64,000 nt of DNA from Hallerella sp963656065 (GTDB lineage: Bacteria; Fibrobacterota; Fibrobacteria; Fibrobacterales; Fibrobacteraceae): contig CAVKGV010000007.1 in assembly GCA_963656065.1 (NCBI GenBank), forward strand, positions 72,325-136,324. The letters run 5' to 3'. The notes beneath the pieces are model-generated. The model saw nothing but the letters and a program-made list of their open reading frames with translations, was not told where the DNA came from and did not search any database. Made by a program: the position numbers and the translations under genes. How positions within the stretch are numbered: position 1 is the stretch's first letter; each line of letters opens with the position of its first letter. Shown here in pieces: positions 35,119 to 44,296 of the stretch.

Positions 35119-38100
35119 TCAATTCATCCAGGAATTGTCAAAATCAAATCCGATGGAAAACTTGATTCGCGTTGGTGAAATCGCTTTCGGTAAGACGGGA
35201 ATATCGAGCGGCGTCATTTTGCGTCCGCCCTTTCCGTATTCGTCTTCTCCGATTCGGTCTAGTCCGCGGGCGAGGTTCAGCGACAGGTTGAACGGCATCG
35301 TATAAAAGATTCGATTGGCCAGTCGGAATTCAAGTCCGACGCTACGGTCCCAGAATTCCCTTTTTGAAAATTTGGACATCGGAATTCCGTGATCGTTCCA
35401 GGCCGCTCCGACTTGTGCGTACAAATTCACGAACAAGTCTCGTGTCGTAAAGATCCAGAACTGTTTTCGGAAATCTTCAAAAATCGGGAACAAGTAGTGA
35501 ATTTCCGCCTTGACTGTTTTCAGCCCGCTGCGGTTGTAATCTTCGTTGGTAATCAGATAGGGGTAACCTTCCAAAAGAAGCGGCGTATAATAATAGCTGT
35601 CTAGCGTATCCTTGGAATCCTTTGCCGTCCATGCTCCGAGTCCTTGAACGGTCGCTCCGGCGGCAAAGCGCGCTCCGGAATGAATCGGGTTGGCCAAGCT
35701 TCCGTGCAGATTGAAGTAAAAATTGTGCAGCGTATAATTACGGTAAATCGGTTCGATTTTTCCGCTCGGAGAAACGGTAAAGCTCTCCGCAAAAGTCCCC
35801 GGACGATACAGGTCCGAATTGGAAATCAGGTAGCTTGCCGTGATGCCGTTTCCCGCACCTGCCGTATTTGTGGCGGTTTCTTCATCGGCTCCGCCGTCGA
35901 TGGAAAATCCGATGCCTCCGGAAAAGCGTTTTTGGTAAGTCCATTTCAAGTTGTCTTCGTACAAATTAAAATTCGACCAATCGTAACCTCCGAGCACAAA
36001 AATACTGTCTCCTTGCTTGAATACGCTGTAACTTGCGCTTCCCTGGAAGGCGTTGAGGGAAACCGCATAATGGCTTGTGCCGACGGAATCTTCATAGCTT
36101 CGCGGGTCTTCGTAGCGGACGGTATCCTTGGACCGTAAATTCATGTTGGTGAAAGAAAGTCCAAGCGTAATCGGCGTTGAATGGTTTTCAAGAGATGCCA
36201 AGAATTCGTGTTCCATCTCGGGATTGATTCCGTCTCCGTTGATGTACTTCCAACCGTTTCCGACTTCAAGCAACAGCCCTGCCGATAGAATGTTTTTTTT
36301 GAGCGGGTCGGAAAGGGTCATGGCAAATCCCAGTTTGGGAGTCGCTTGACCGTCTCCGGTTACCTTGAAATCCGGCGAGCGTTCCTCGATGGCAAAAATC
36401 GGAGCGATGAGAAACTTTGACGGAATCGGCTTGTAGTCCCGTTCGCTGCCGGCAAATCCGATTTCTGAAAATTCCAGTTGCTTTTGAACTTTGGTGGGAA
36501 GTGTTCCGTTCAAGACGATTGGCGGAGTCTTGGGCTTTTTGATTGTGGAATCCCGCTTGGTAATCAAGGTGTCGATTCGGCAAATCGGAGCGTTCCTTGT
36601 GGTGTCGGCAATGGAATCCGCGGACGAGGAATCCGTTTGCGCAAGAGCCTCGGACGAATCCGAAACGGCAATTGTTTCGACTGGCGATGGGCAAACCGTA
36701 TAAGTCGTGTCGAAAATGGAAAAGACGGAATCCGTTGTGGCGTCGTAATCGGAAAGTTCTATCGAGTAAAGCGAAAAGCCATCCTTGTCGTAATTTGTAT
36801 AAAATACGGTTCCCGAATCGACTGTGGGGGAAAAGGCGCCGCCGAGAACATTTGTCAGGGGATGTTCCGTGCCGTTTACCAGCTTCTTGGAATAAAGATT
36901 GAAAATCCCGTTTCGGTTGCTGGAATAGATGATTGTTTCGTTGTCAATCCAGTTGGCGTCCCGGAAATCGATTCCCTCTTGCGATAGAATTTGAAATTCC
37001 GAACCGTCTCTATTGATACAGGCAATCCCGCGGTTTTTGTCGTCAAAAAATCCAAAAAGAATTTTCTTTCCGTTGGGGCTGAATTTTGGCGTGTAGATAT
37101 TATAATAGAGAAGCTTTTCGTCGGGAATAAAGATGTCTTGGATTTCGCCCGGCCTTTCTTTTTTGAAATCAGGCGTTCCCACTTTGCTCAGCACGAAACG
37201 CGTTGAATTGATTTCGCGTCGTGTAAAAACGATTTCTTTTCCGTCCGGTGAAATGTCCGGATAGACCGCATCGGCGAGAACTGTCGCCTGGGCGTTTTGA
37301 CCGTTCGTGTCGGCGACCGCGATGTCAAAGTGGGCGTGCCCGTTTCTGTCGCGTTTTGCAAATGTCGTGTAGGCGAGTAGTGGTCCTGTTCCCGAAATTT
37401 CTCGAACGGAAATTCCCTTGTCAAACCAAGGTTTTTTCGGTTTAAAAGAATTTTTGGCGAATTGGGATATGTCGATAATCGAATCCTGAATCGTCAAAGT
37501 AATTCCGCTAGCCGAATCCCGAATGCTAGAGGAATCCTGCTGGTCTTTCGGAATTTTAAAAATTCCGCCGTCGAACCAGGGACCGCCAAAGTTGGATATT
37601 CCGTAGATGTTTTTGCCGGCAACGACTGGATAATCATGGTAGAAAGCGTTTTCCGTCCATTTTTTCCCCGAGATCAAAGTCCCGAGTTTTTCTCTCTCAT
37701 CTTCATAGTATTTAACTGTCGATTCCTTCCATTTTCGGTAAAGGGAATCTTCGTCGATGCCGATGACTTTTTCGAGCGCGCTAGAAAGGGTTGCCCGGTG
37801 CATTTTGGAAAGTTCGTGCCAGATTCTTGGAACTGCGTCAGGACCGTATTCGGCGTCGATGAATCGGACAAGGGAAAAACCTTGGGTGTAAGGCCCGAGT
37901 TCCGATTCGAGGGAATTGTCTGCAAAATCGTGCATGTATGTCAAGTCGAGAAGTCCATCGTTCAGTGCGGCGATGCGGAGAAGCATATCGCGATGGCTGT
38001 CCCAGGCGTCGAATCCCATCCGGGCGGATTCAAACTGGGCGGTTCCTTCGGCAAACCAGAGCGGTTGGAGCGTAAAAGGCACGACGAGCGAAGCGTTTTG

Positions 38101-38574
38101 CGTCGAGCGTTCGTTGTAATAGTCTATATAGGAAAGCTGTATCCCGTAGATGAAATGCGGCAACTTGCTTCCGCTTTCAATGCTCACCAGATGGGAAAAT
38201 TCATGGGTGACGACATCGGCAATCCAGGGATGCGTACTTCGGATCTTGAAATCCCAGTTCGAAAGGAAAAGGTTCATCGCGTTTTCGTTCGGGACTGCCG
38301 AGCCATTTGCGTACAGCGCGTTCTGTAGCGACACGTCGATTCTCAGCGGCATCTCGATTTGGTAGCGCGAAACGATGGAATCATACACGGCTTCCGCTGT
38401 CGAGGCGACAATTCCCGCATGGGTGCTGTAGCTTGCCGGATAGGCAAAATTAAAGTGCTCAGAGGATGTGGCTTTCCAACGGATATCGCTCTGGTTTCCT
38501 GAAAAACTTAGATCCATTGCGAAAAGGAATGTGGGAAGCGCCAAAAACAGAAATATTTTGTGTAGGTTTATCAC
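35119..38574 (-). CDS. Envelope protein: gluzincin-like protease + TolB-like propeller + C-terminal barrel
   Basis: 1151 residues with a signal peptide (about 1-19). About residues 30-300 look like a peptidase-MA/gluzincin domain: HEFSH (124-128) and a downstream WFAEG with Glu176 as third zinc ligand. About residues 330-620 contain TolB/PD40-type propeller repeats (ISPDGKEIVFTR, FSPNGKKILFGFF, SSNRNGIFNLYS). The remaining ~430 residues are aromatic, beta-rich and end in an outer-membrane-barrel manner. A Ser/Asp-rich linker lies between. It probably sits in the outer membrane with the protease part exposed. This three-part architecture exists in other phyla but its substrate is unknown. Confidence 0.75.
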   Translation of the reverse strand: MINLHKIFLFLALPTFLFAMDLSFSGNQSDIRWKATSSEHFNFAYPASYSTHAGIVASTAEAVYDSIVSRYQIEMPLRIDVSLQNALYANGSAVPNENAMNLFLSNWDFKIRSTHPWIADVVTHEFSHLVSIESGSKLPHFIYGIQLSYIDYYNERSTQNASLVVPFTLQPLWFAEGTAQFESARMGFDAWDSHRDMLLRIAALNDGLLDLTYMHDFADNSLESELGPYTQGFSLVRFIDAEYGPDAVPRIWHELSKMHRATLSSALEKVIGIDEDSLYRKWKESTVKYYEDEREKLGTLISGKKWTENAFYHDYPVVAGKNIYGISNFGGPWFDGGIFKIPKDQQDSSSIRDSASGITLTIQDSIIDISQFAKNSFKPKKPWFDKGISVREISGTGPLLAYTTFAKRDRNGHAHFDIAVADTNGQNAQATVLADAVYPDISPDGKEIVFTRREINSTRFVLSKVGTPDFKKERPGEIQDIFIPDEKLLYYNIYTPKFSPNGKKILFGFFDDKNRGIACINRDGSEFQILSQEGIDFRDANWIDNETIIYSSNRNGIFNLYSKKLVNGTEHPLTNVLGGAFSPTVDSGTVFYTNYDKDGFSLYSIELSDYDATTDSVFSIFDTTYTVCPSPVETIAVSDSSEALAQTDSSSADSIADTTRNAPICRIDTLITKRDSTIKKPKTPPIVLNGTLPTKVQKQLEFSEIGFAGSERDYKPIPSKFLIAPIFAIEERSPDFKVTGDGQATPKLGFAMTLSDPLKKNILSAGLLLEVGNGWKYINGDGINPEMEHEFLASLENHSTPITLGLSFTNMNLRSKDTVRYEDPRSYEDSVGTSHYAVSLNAFQGSASYSVFKQGDSIFVLGGYDWSNFNLYEDNLKWTYQKRFSGGIGFSIDGGADEETATNTAGAGNGITASYLISNSDLYRPGTFAESFTVSPSGKIEPIYRNYTLHNFYFNLHGSLANPIHSGARFAAGATVQGLGAWTAKDSKDTLDSYYYTPLLLEGYPYLITNEDYNRSGLKTVKAEIHYLFPIFEDFRKQFWIFTTRDLFVNLYAQVGAAWNDHGIPMSKFSKREFWDRSVGLEFRLANRIFYTMPFNLSLNLARGLDRIGEDEYGKGGRKMTPLDIPVLPKAISPTRIKFSIGFDFDNSWMN

Positions 38575-38684
38575 GGTTTCACAATATACAAACTAACGCT
38601 ATCTATCGTTAAAGATTCAATTCGGAAACTTTTGCGATGGCAAGTTTTCTGCCTGATATTCCGTTCCCCGGATTTTTGAAATCA

Positions 38685-40574
38685 TCATCGCTTGAAGCGT
38701 TTGTTGATTTCGGAAATGGGAAGGCGCATCAGTGTGGGTCTTCCGTTTGGAGAGATCATCGGGTCTTGCGTAGAAAGCAGGTTCGACATCAAGTGCGTCA
38801 TTTCTTCGGTGCCCAGTTTGTCGCCCGCCTGGATAGCGTTGCTTTTTGCCCAGGCTTTCGCCAGGGACTCGTGGGAAGGCTTGCCCGGATTTTCTCCGAG
38901 AAGAACATCGGAAACGAGCGTCTTGAACGCTTCGACGGATCTGGAAAAAGGCAAATCCCTGGGGGTTCCGCGGAGCTGGTAGGTGTTCTTCCCGAAAAGC
39001 TCCAGGTGAAATCCCAGTTGGTCGAGCATCGGGAGAAGTTCCGGAACGACGCTTGCTTCTGCCGGGGAAAGCTCGATGATTTCGGGAAACAAAAGTTCCT
39101 GGCTTTCCAGTGCGGATTCTGCGTTGAGGGACGCCAGGGCATTTTCGTATAGGACGCGCTGGTGTGCCGCATTTTGGTCGATGAGTAAAAGACCTTCGCT
39201 GTCTTCGCACACAAGATAGGTGTTTGCAAGTTGGAAAAACTGCGGAGGCGTCACCTTGTCCATGCGTGTCGGCGGACGTAAATTTTGTGGAGAAAGCGGG
39301 ATGATGTTTCCGTTTTCGGGCAGTGAAAAAAGGTCCTGGATAATATCGCTCGGATCTTCCCGGTTGTACTTCGGTCTATATTCTTTGACATTTTTTGTCG
39401 TATTAGAAATTGGACCGGCTATGGTCGTGCCATTTTTTGAAGCGGGCTCTTCACTAGGAAATTTTTGAACCGGCAAAGCTTTTGTAAAGGATGGTTCTGG
39501 CGATAGAGCGATTGAATTTTCGTGTCGTACAGGTGCTTCCTGTGAAAAATCCGCAATGCGAATCGAAGGATGTTTTTCTTCTTCGGATTTTTGAAACGCG
39601 TCTCGGATGGCATGATGAACCGCTACGAAGACATCGTTCTCGTTGGCGAACCGAACTTCCCGTTTTGTCGGATGGACATTCACATCGACCGACGTATCGG
39701 GCATTTCCAAAAAGAGAACGACGATGGGGGCGTTTGCGTTGCCGTAAGGTTCATATGCCCGAGAAACCGCCTTGGTCATAATGGGATTCCAGATGGGACG
39801 CTTCTGCACATAAAAATAGAGCTTGCTCCGCTTGTTCTGGAGAAATTCGGGTGGAACCGCGAATCCCGAAACGCGAATTCCCGCTTCTTCGTAATCGACG
39901 GGAATCATCGACTTGGCGATACTTGTTCCGAGCGCTTCGGCGATGCGGCTTCTTAATTCGTTGCTTTCGACGCCTGTAAAAATATCCCGACCGTTAACCT
40001 TGTAATCGAATCGAACATTCGGATTTGCCATCGAAATTCGCGTTACCGTGTCGAGAACCCGGGAGGCTTCGAGCGTATCGCTGCCGAGAAAGTTCCTTCT
40101 GACAGGAGCGTTAAAGAAAAGATCTTCGATAAGAAAAGTCGTTCCGCAAGGCGAAGCGTCTGCCGATTTTGCTTCGAGATTCCCGCCGACAAGGTGTAGC
40201 GTATGGGCTTCGGCTGCGTCCGCTTCACGGCTCGTGATGGAAAGCTTTGAAATGGCGGCGATGGAGGCGACCGCTTCACCGCGAAAACCATTGGTCGCTA
40301 AATGGAAAAGCTCTTCGGCGGATGTAAGCTTAGACGTGGTATGAGGCTTGTAGCAAATGTCGAGATCGCTTTCAGACATTCCGCACCCGTTGTCCCGAAT
40401 AAGGATTGAGGATTTTCCGCCGTTCACGATTTGGATTTCGATGCGGGAAGCTCCGGCATCTAGCGAATTTTCGACCAGTTCCTTGACAACCGATGCCGGT
40501 CGCTCCACTACCTCTCCGGCTGCGATTTTGTTGATAACATCTTCGGAAAGGGCGTGAATTCGTGAACTTTTCAT
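38685..40574 (-). CDS. mutL: DNA mismatch repair protein MutL, endonuclease site degenerate
   Basis: A 629-residue MutL. The N-terminal GHKL ATPase is intact: IAAGEVVERPASVVKELVEN, DNGCGM, TNGFRGEA-type sequences. The C-terminal dimerisation domain is present, but the metal-binding endonuclease motif DQHAxxExxxxE reads DQNAAHQRVLYE (His to Asn, Glu to Gln), the ACK/R motif lacks its Cys (AKSNAIQAGD), and CPHGRP reads SPNGRP. Nicking activity is therefore probably lost. Start 40574 is the ATG with MKSSRIHAL; a longer ORF from 40649 is not supported. TATATT lies six bases before the ATG. Confidence 0.95.
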   Translation of the reverse strand: MKSSRIHALSEDVINKIAAGEVVERPASVVKELVENSLDAGASRIEIQIVNGGKSSILIRDNGCGMSESDLDICYKPHTTSKLTSAEELFHLATNGFRGEAVASIAAISKLSITSREADAAEAHTLHLVGGNLEAKSADASPCGTTFLIEDLFFNAPVRRNFLGSDTLEASRVLDTVTRISMANPNVRFDYKVNGRDIFTGVESNELRSRIAEALGTSIAKSMIPVDYEEAGIRVSGFAVPPEFLQNKRSKLYFYVQKRPIWNPIMTKAVSRAYEPYGNANAPIVVLFLEMPDTSVDVNVHPTKREVRFANENDVFVAVHHAIRDAFQKSEEEKHPSIRIADFSQEAPVRHENSIALSPEPSFTKALPVQKFPSEEPASKNGTTIAGPISNTTKNVKEYRPKYNREDPSDIIQDLFSLPENGNIIPLSPQNLRPPTRMDKVTPPQFFQLANTYLVCEDSEGLLLIDQNAAHQRVLYENALASLNAESALESQELLFPEIIELSPAEASVVPELLPMLDQLGFHLELFGKNTYQLRGTPRDLPFSRSVEAFKTLVSDVLLGENPGKPSHESLAKAWAKSNAIQAGDKLGTEEMTHLMSNLLSTQDPMISPNGRPTLMRLPISEINKRFKR

Positions 40575-40670
40575 GCCGAAAATATAGAAAAGTCTCAAAA
40601 ATACCATTAAAAATGCTTTTAATTCAAAATGGGGGTGGGCAAAACGCATGCAAAAAAATAAATTATAGCC

Positions 40671-41981
40671 ATGCAGGATAATGAAAATAAAATACCGAAT
40701 ATTTTTCTGAAGTTGGCTTACAGCGAACTCCTTCTTTCGTTTAGGACAGAAGATTTGGTTCCTTTGGTCCAGAACGCAAGTGTCACTAGCCGCAAATTGA
40801 TTGAAAATGCATGGCAGGAAGACGAAATGGTCAGCGTGGAAGACAATGCGCTGATGATTGAAGGTTTCTCGAACTGGCTTCTTTCAAAGGGCGAAAATTT
40901 GGATGCCTTTGGAAATCGGATGTTTGAAAAGCTGAAACATCTGACATCGATTCCCAAGCGCGCATTGATGCGTTCCTATCTTCCCTACATCCGAGATTTC
41001 TACGATATGCAGGACCAGCGTCTCGGTGTCTTGCGCCTTATCGAAAAGCGTAATCTCTTCCACGAGAATTTCCGTTTCGTAGAAGGTCCGGTCGAAGGAA
41101 ATGAACGCCATGACTTCCTCGTCAATCGTTCGAACGGTTCCTATCATCCGTCGGCGGTGTATTCGACATGGATGCTTCACGCTTTCCAGCAGAGCCCCTG
41201 TCTTTTGGATTTGCCTGCATTTGAAAAGATTAAGATCTATGCTAGCCAATATTCTGCAGAAGAGTCCTTGATCGGGCGCCTTATCGGCAACCAGGAAGGC
41301 GATACGTTCTATGTCAGCGGTATAGCGGTTGGCAAGGTTGTCAAGTTCGGTGAATGCCTTGAAAAACTTCCTGTCGATTTGGGTCTTTCCAAGTTTGCCG
41401 ACAAGCTGTGCGTCCGCGCCGATACGGATGTGGTTGACACGTTTACGGGAACCCATCTTCTTTACAAAGACCGCTATTACGGTGCTCCGGCTTCCATCGC
41501 GGAATTCATCTATGCGAAGGATGTAACGACAAAGGATCCGTTCGCAGGTCTGATTTCTTCGCTTGTGCAGGAAGAGTACAGCGTTTGGCCTCCGGTCCAG
41601 AAGGCTCACGACGAGCTTCTTCACAAGATAAACCATGTGGCGGAAATCATCTATTACGAAACGGACGATTCGATTTCGGTAAACGGAAAGCATTTGATGC
41701 GCAATGTCCCGGCCCGCATTCTTCGCAATGTCTTGCGCGAATATATGAAAACGGGACGCGAGGAATTCGAGAACCGTGAATTTAAGCGGGATCCCGAAAT
41801 TTGCATCGATCCGGTAAATCCGAACTTTGAAAGCCGTTTGAACCGCGTAGTGGATCATCTTGAAAAGGTTTCTGACGTGATGGGGCTTAATCGCCACCGT
41901 CGCGGAGGATTCCGCTTTGAACCGCACTGCCACATCGAGTTCCACGAAGAACCCGCTGTCATTCGGAAACCGCGGAAATAA
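40671..41981 (+). CDS. Conserved-looking soluble protein, unknown function
   Basis: A 436-residue soluble protein without signal peptide, membrane helix or motif I can assign. It has evenly spread charged residues, several Tyr/Phe/His-rich stretches and a Arg/His-rich end. Codon use is like the core operons. It is divergent from mutL with 96 bases between starts, and is followed by a probable small RNA gene. A Ata-rich -10-like element lies directly before the start codon. Confidence 0.65.
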   Translation: MQDNENKIPNIFLKLAYSELLLSFRTEDLVPLVQNASVTSRKLIENAWQEDEMVSVEDNALMIEGFSNWLLSKGENLDAFGNRMFEKLKHLTSIPKRALMRSYLPYIRDFYDMQDQRLGVLRLIEKRNLFHENFRFVEGPVEGNERHDFLVNRSNGSYHPSAVYSTWMLHAFQQSPCLLDLPAFEKIKIYASQYSAEESLIGRLIGNQEGDTFYVSGIAVGKVVKFGECLEKLPVDLGLSKFADKLCVRADTDVVDTFTGTHLLYKDRYYGAPASIAEFIYAKDVTTKDPFAGLISSLVQEEYSVWPPVQKAHDELLHKINHVAEIIYYETDDSISVNGKHLMRNVPARILRNVLREYMKTGREEFENREFKRDPEICIDPVNPNFESRLNRVVDHLEKVSDVMGLNRHRRGGFRFEPHCHIEFHEEPAVIRKPRK

Positions 41982-42014
41982 GTAATAAATACTAGCCTTT
42001 CACGATAGATTCTT

Positions 42015-42118
42015 CTATATTAAGGCTTGAGATTTGGTGGAAAGGTAAATCCTCTAACAACTCTATCATTGCTCCCCTCCTGGTAAGTTCGGGGTTCGAT
42101 CCACCATCTTTTTTGTTC
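42015..42118 (+). ncRNA. Candidate small structured RNA (unidentified, tRNA-like 3' end)
   Basis: A -10-like TATATT (42015-42020) is followed about ten bases on by a segment whose ends pair: gat..ggtgga (about 42031-42040) with tccacc.atc (42099-42108), then six to seven T residues (42107-42115). The inside has cccc/gggg pairing and the sequence ggttcgatcc, which resembles a tRNA T-arm, but the cloverleaf cannot be completed and no anticodon arm is found. It is not SRP RNA (no ggaaggaagcag-like loop). Either a novel sRNA or a degenerate tRNA. Confidence 0.4.
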
Positions 42119-42145
42119 CTGTGAAGTTCTCGCAGGATTTTTTTT

Positions 42146-42168
42146 TGCAACGGATCCGTTGCATTTTT
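42146..42168. terminator. 18-bp perfect palindrome with flanking T/A runs
   Basis: tgcaacggatccgttgca (42146-42163) is a perfect palindrome with a T-run on both sides (42138-42146 and 42164-42168). It could be a terminator or a protein-binding site upstream of the TIGR02147-type regulator. Confidence 0.5.
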
Positions 42169-42257
42169 CGAGAAAGCATGTTTTTGTATTCAAAGAGGAT
42201 ACATTTAAATAAAATTTTACTGGATATTTTGCTTTTGCGGGTCTAAATTTGAACCGT

Positions 42258-43109
42258 ATGAAATCTGTTTTCGAGTATGAAAATTTTCGTTCGTTTTTGC
42301 GGGACTTTCATGATACGCAGAATCATGCTCGATTTTCCTGGCGCGCCATTGCGCAGCGGGCAAAACTTCGCAATCCCAATTTTTTGCGCCAGGTGATGCT
42401 TGGGGAAAGAAATTTAAGTGAAAAGACGATTGAATCGGTTGGCAAGGCGATTGGACTTTCGGGACCGGAATTGGAGTATTGGCACAAGCTTGTCCGCTTT
42501 GGCCAGGCGCGCGAAGGCGCCCAAAAGGAGCGTTGCCGTCTAGAGCTATTGCAGATGCGAGGTTCCATTCGCCCGGTTGAAATTTCCGCGGGATTTTCCG
42601 AATACTACAGCCGCTGGTTTATTCCTGCCGTTCGGGAACTAATCACTCTGTTTGATTTCAAGGATGATTATGAGTTGCTTGCAAAATCGTTGAAACCGGC
42701 GATTAATGTAGAAGATGCAAGGTTTGCTGTCCAGGTTTTAAATCGCTATCACTTTATCGAAAGAAATTCTGACGGCGTCTGGGTGCAATCTCATCGAGCT
42801 CTTCGGAGTGGATGTCCCAAACATCGGACTTCCTTGATAAAATATCACTGCGATATGTTGGACAAGGCTTCACAGGCGATTCAAAGATGGAAAAAGGATC
42901 GCCGGTTTGTCGTCGGGATGACCGCAGGGGTATCTCGGACTTGTTTCCGGATGATTCTGGCAGAAGCCGAAAAGTTTAAAAGCCGGGTCGCTTCGCTTGT
43001 ACACAACGATTCCCAAAGCGATACGGTTATGCAAATTGCATTGCAGATTTTTCCCGTCGCAACGACGCCGATGAGTGAATTCGAAGCCGAAAAAGAGATG
43101 GTGAAATGA
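42258..43109 (+). CDS. TIGR02147-type putative transcription regulator
   Basis: A 283-residue protein of the family expanded in Fibrobacter (and Bdellovibrio). It opens with MKSVFEYENFRSFLRDF, then a helix-turn-helix-like region (FSWRAIAQRAKLRNPNFLRQVMLGERNLSEKT), and a longer C-terminal domain (DUF4423-like) with GMTAGVSRTCFRMIL. Start ATG 42258 is preferred over TTG 42249. The stop overlaps the next start (43106-43109), coupling it to a lipoprotein gene, the typical partner of this family. Confidence 0.82.
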   Translation: MKSVFEYENFRSFLRDFHDTQNHARFSWRAIAQRAKLRNPNFLRQVMLGERNLSEKTIESVGKAIGLSGPELEYWHKLVRFGQAREGAQKERCRLELLQMRGSIRPVEISAGFSEYYSRWFIPAVRELITLFDFKDDYELLAKSLKPAINVEDARFAVQVLNRYHFIERNSDGVWVQSHRALRSGCPKHRTSLIKYHCDMLDKASQAIQRWKKDRRFVVGMTAGVSRTCFRMILAEAEKFKSRVASLVHNDSQSDTVMQIALQIFPVATTPMSEFEAEKEMVK

Positions 43110-44266
43110 TTCGTCGGCTTTGGATTCTTTGCCTTTTTCTCTGTGTTTTTAATTCTTGCGAGAAAAATGTTGCCGGTGGAACCAGTGAACATGAAAATGT
43201 GATCCAGGTCCAGCGCTTTGTTCCGTCTGGGAATTCGGTCGTTGCTGTGGTTTTGGATTCCCGAGGCGACCCGATTCCCTATGCGGTTGTACAGACGGCC
43301 GAACGGAGAAATTGGGCGGCGAAGACCGCGGAAGGGGAAAAAATCATCCGGGATTCCGCTTTTATTGCGGATAAGGATGGAATGTTTTCTGTGGATCCCG
43401 GCCTCTGTGCGCATGTGGGATTAATTGTCGAACATGGCAAAGGTTTGGGGTATGCCCAATGTGCACATGCCGGATCCATCCTGAAAATCAAAGTTAGGAA
43501 ACCGGCGAAATTTTTCGGAAAAGCGAAGGCGAATCAGATAGTAGCCGCTTATGGAACGGGATTTTTTACGCAGAGCGATAGATCCGGGCGTTGGCATTTG
43601 TCGCTCCCGAGGCGTTTGGGACGGGCTGACATCGTTTTCTGGAAAGAAGGAAATTGGCACCTGTTAGAAGAAAATTCCGGACGGATCGTCGTGGAAAATT
43701 TCTCGGACGCCAACTCTCCCTTTACTCTTTTACACCGCTATAACGGCGGGAGCCGGTGGTGGACATCTTTTGATTCGGATTCATTAAACGATTCGACGCA
43801 CCATCTGACCGGGCATCGGGTCTTTTCCGATGAAATTCGCGGAAATGCCTTGCACATAAGCCTTGATGATGTTTCTGGCGGAAAGGCGATGGTCGGTTTT
43901 AATTGGGGAATGGATGGCAACTATCCTGATTTGGAACGCGTGTATCGGGATCTGTCCAATGTGGACTCTCTCTTCTTTGCTGCAAAAGGAGAGGGAATTG
44001 TCCGAGTACAATTTGTCTGTCGCGCTGAAAACATGCTGAAAAATACGGTTTTTGAAACAAAGGTATCTTTGGATTCTTCCTGGACGGACTATGCGCTTCC
44101 CATTGAAAACTTCCAAGCGGTGAGAGGTTCTACGTTGGATGCTTCCTATTCGTGGGAAGAGGTGAAACGGCATTGCAAGGCTACCGTTTTCTACGCTGAC
44201 GGTCCCGCGGATTTGTGGCTGGACGACATCGCGATTCATGGCGCATTATTGAAAGACCTCGAATAG
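43106..44266 (+). CDS. Lipoprotein with regulatory-like and carbohydrate-binding-like regions
   Basis: 386 residues. Signal peptide with a Cys near residue 18 (FNSCEKN). About residues 30-130 resemble a carboxypeptidase-regulatory-like beta-sandwich (VVAVVLDSRGDPIPYAVVQT). About residues 200-380 look like a galactose-binding/CBM11-like jelly-roll that ends WLDDIAIHG, the usual closing pattern of such modules. Paired with the TIGR02147-type gene. Probably outer-membrane or surface lipoprotein that senses or binds carbohydrate; inferred. Confidence 0.65.
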   Translation: MIRRLWILCLFLCVFNSCEKNVAGGTSEHENVIQVQRFVPSGNSVVAVVLDSRGDPIPYAVVQTAERRNWAAKTAEGEKIIRDSAFIADKDGMFSVDPGLCAHVGLIVEHGKGLGYAQCAHAGSILKIKVRKPAKFFGKAKANQIVAAYGTGFFTQSDRSGRWHLSLPRRLGRADIVFWKEGNWHLLEENSGRIVVENFSDANSPFTLLHRYNGGSRWWTSFDSDSLNDSTHHLTGHRVFSDEIRGNALHISLDDVSGGKAMVGFNWGMDGNYPDLERVYRDLSNVDSLFFAAKGEGIVRVQFVCRAENMLKNTVFETKVSLDSSWTDYALPIENFQAVRGSTLDASYSWEEVKRHCKATVFYADGPADLWLDDIAIHGALLKDLE

Positions 44267-44296
44267 TTAAAGTCCGACAAGAATTATCTTTTGGGT

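Noticed and set aside
42028..42118. Canonical tRNA gene
   Set aside because: Only the acceptor-like helix and ggttcgatcc are present; D-arm and anticodon arm cannot be formed.
42028..42118. Bacterial SRP RNA
   Set aside because: Lacks the conserved ggaaggaagcag-type apical region.
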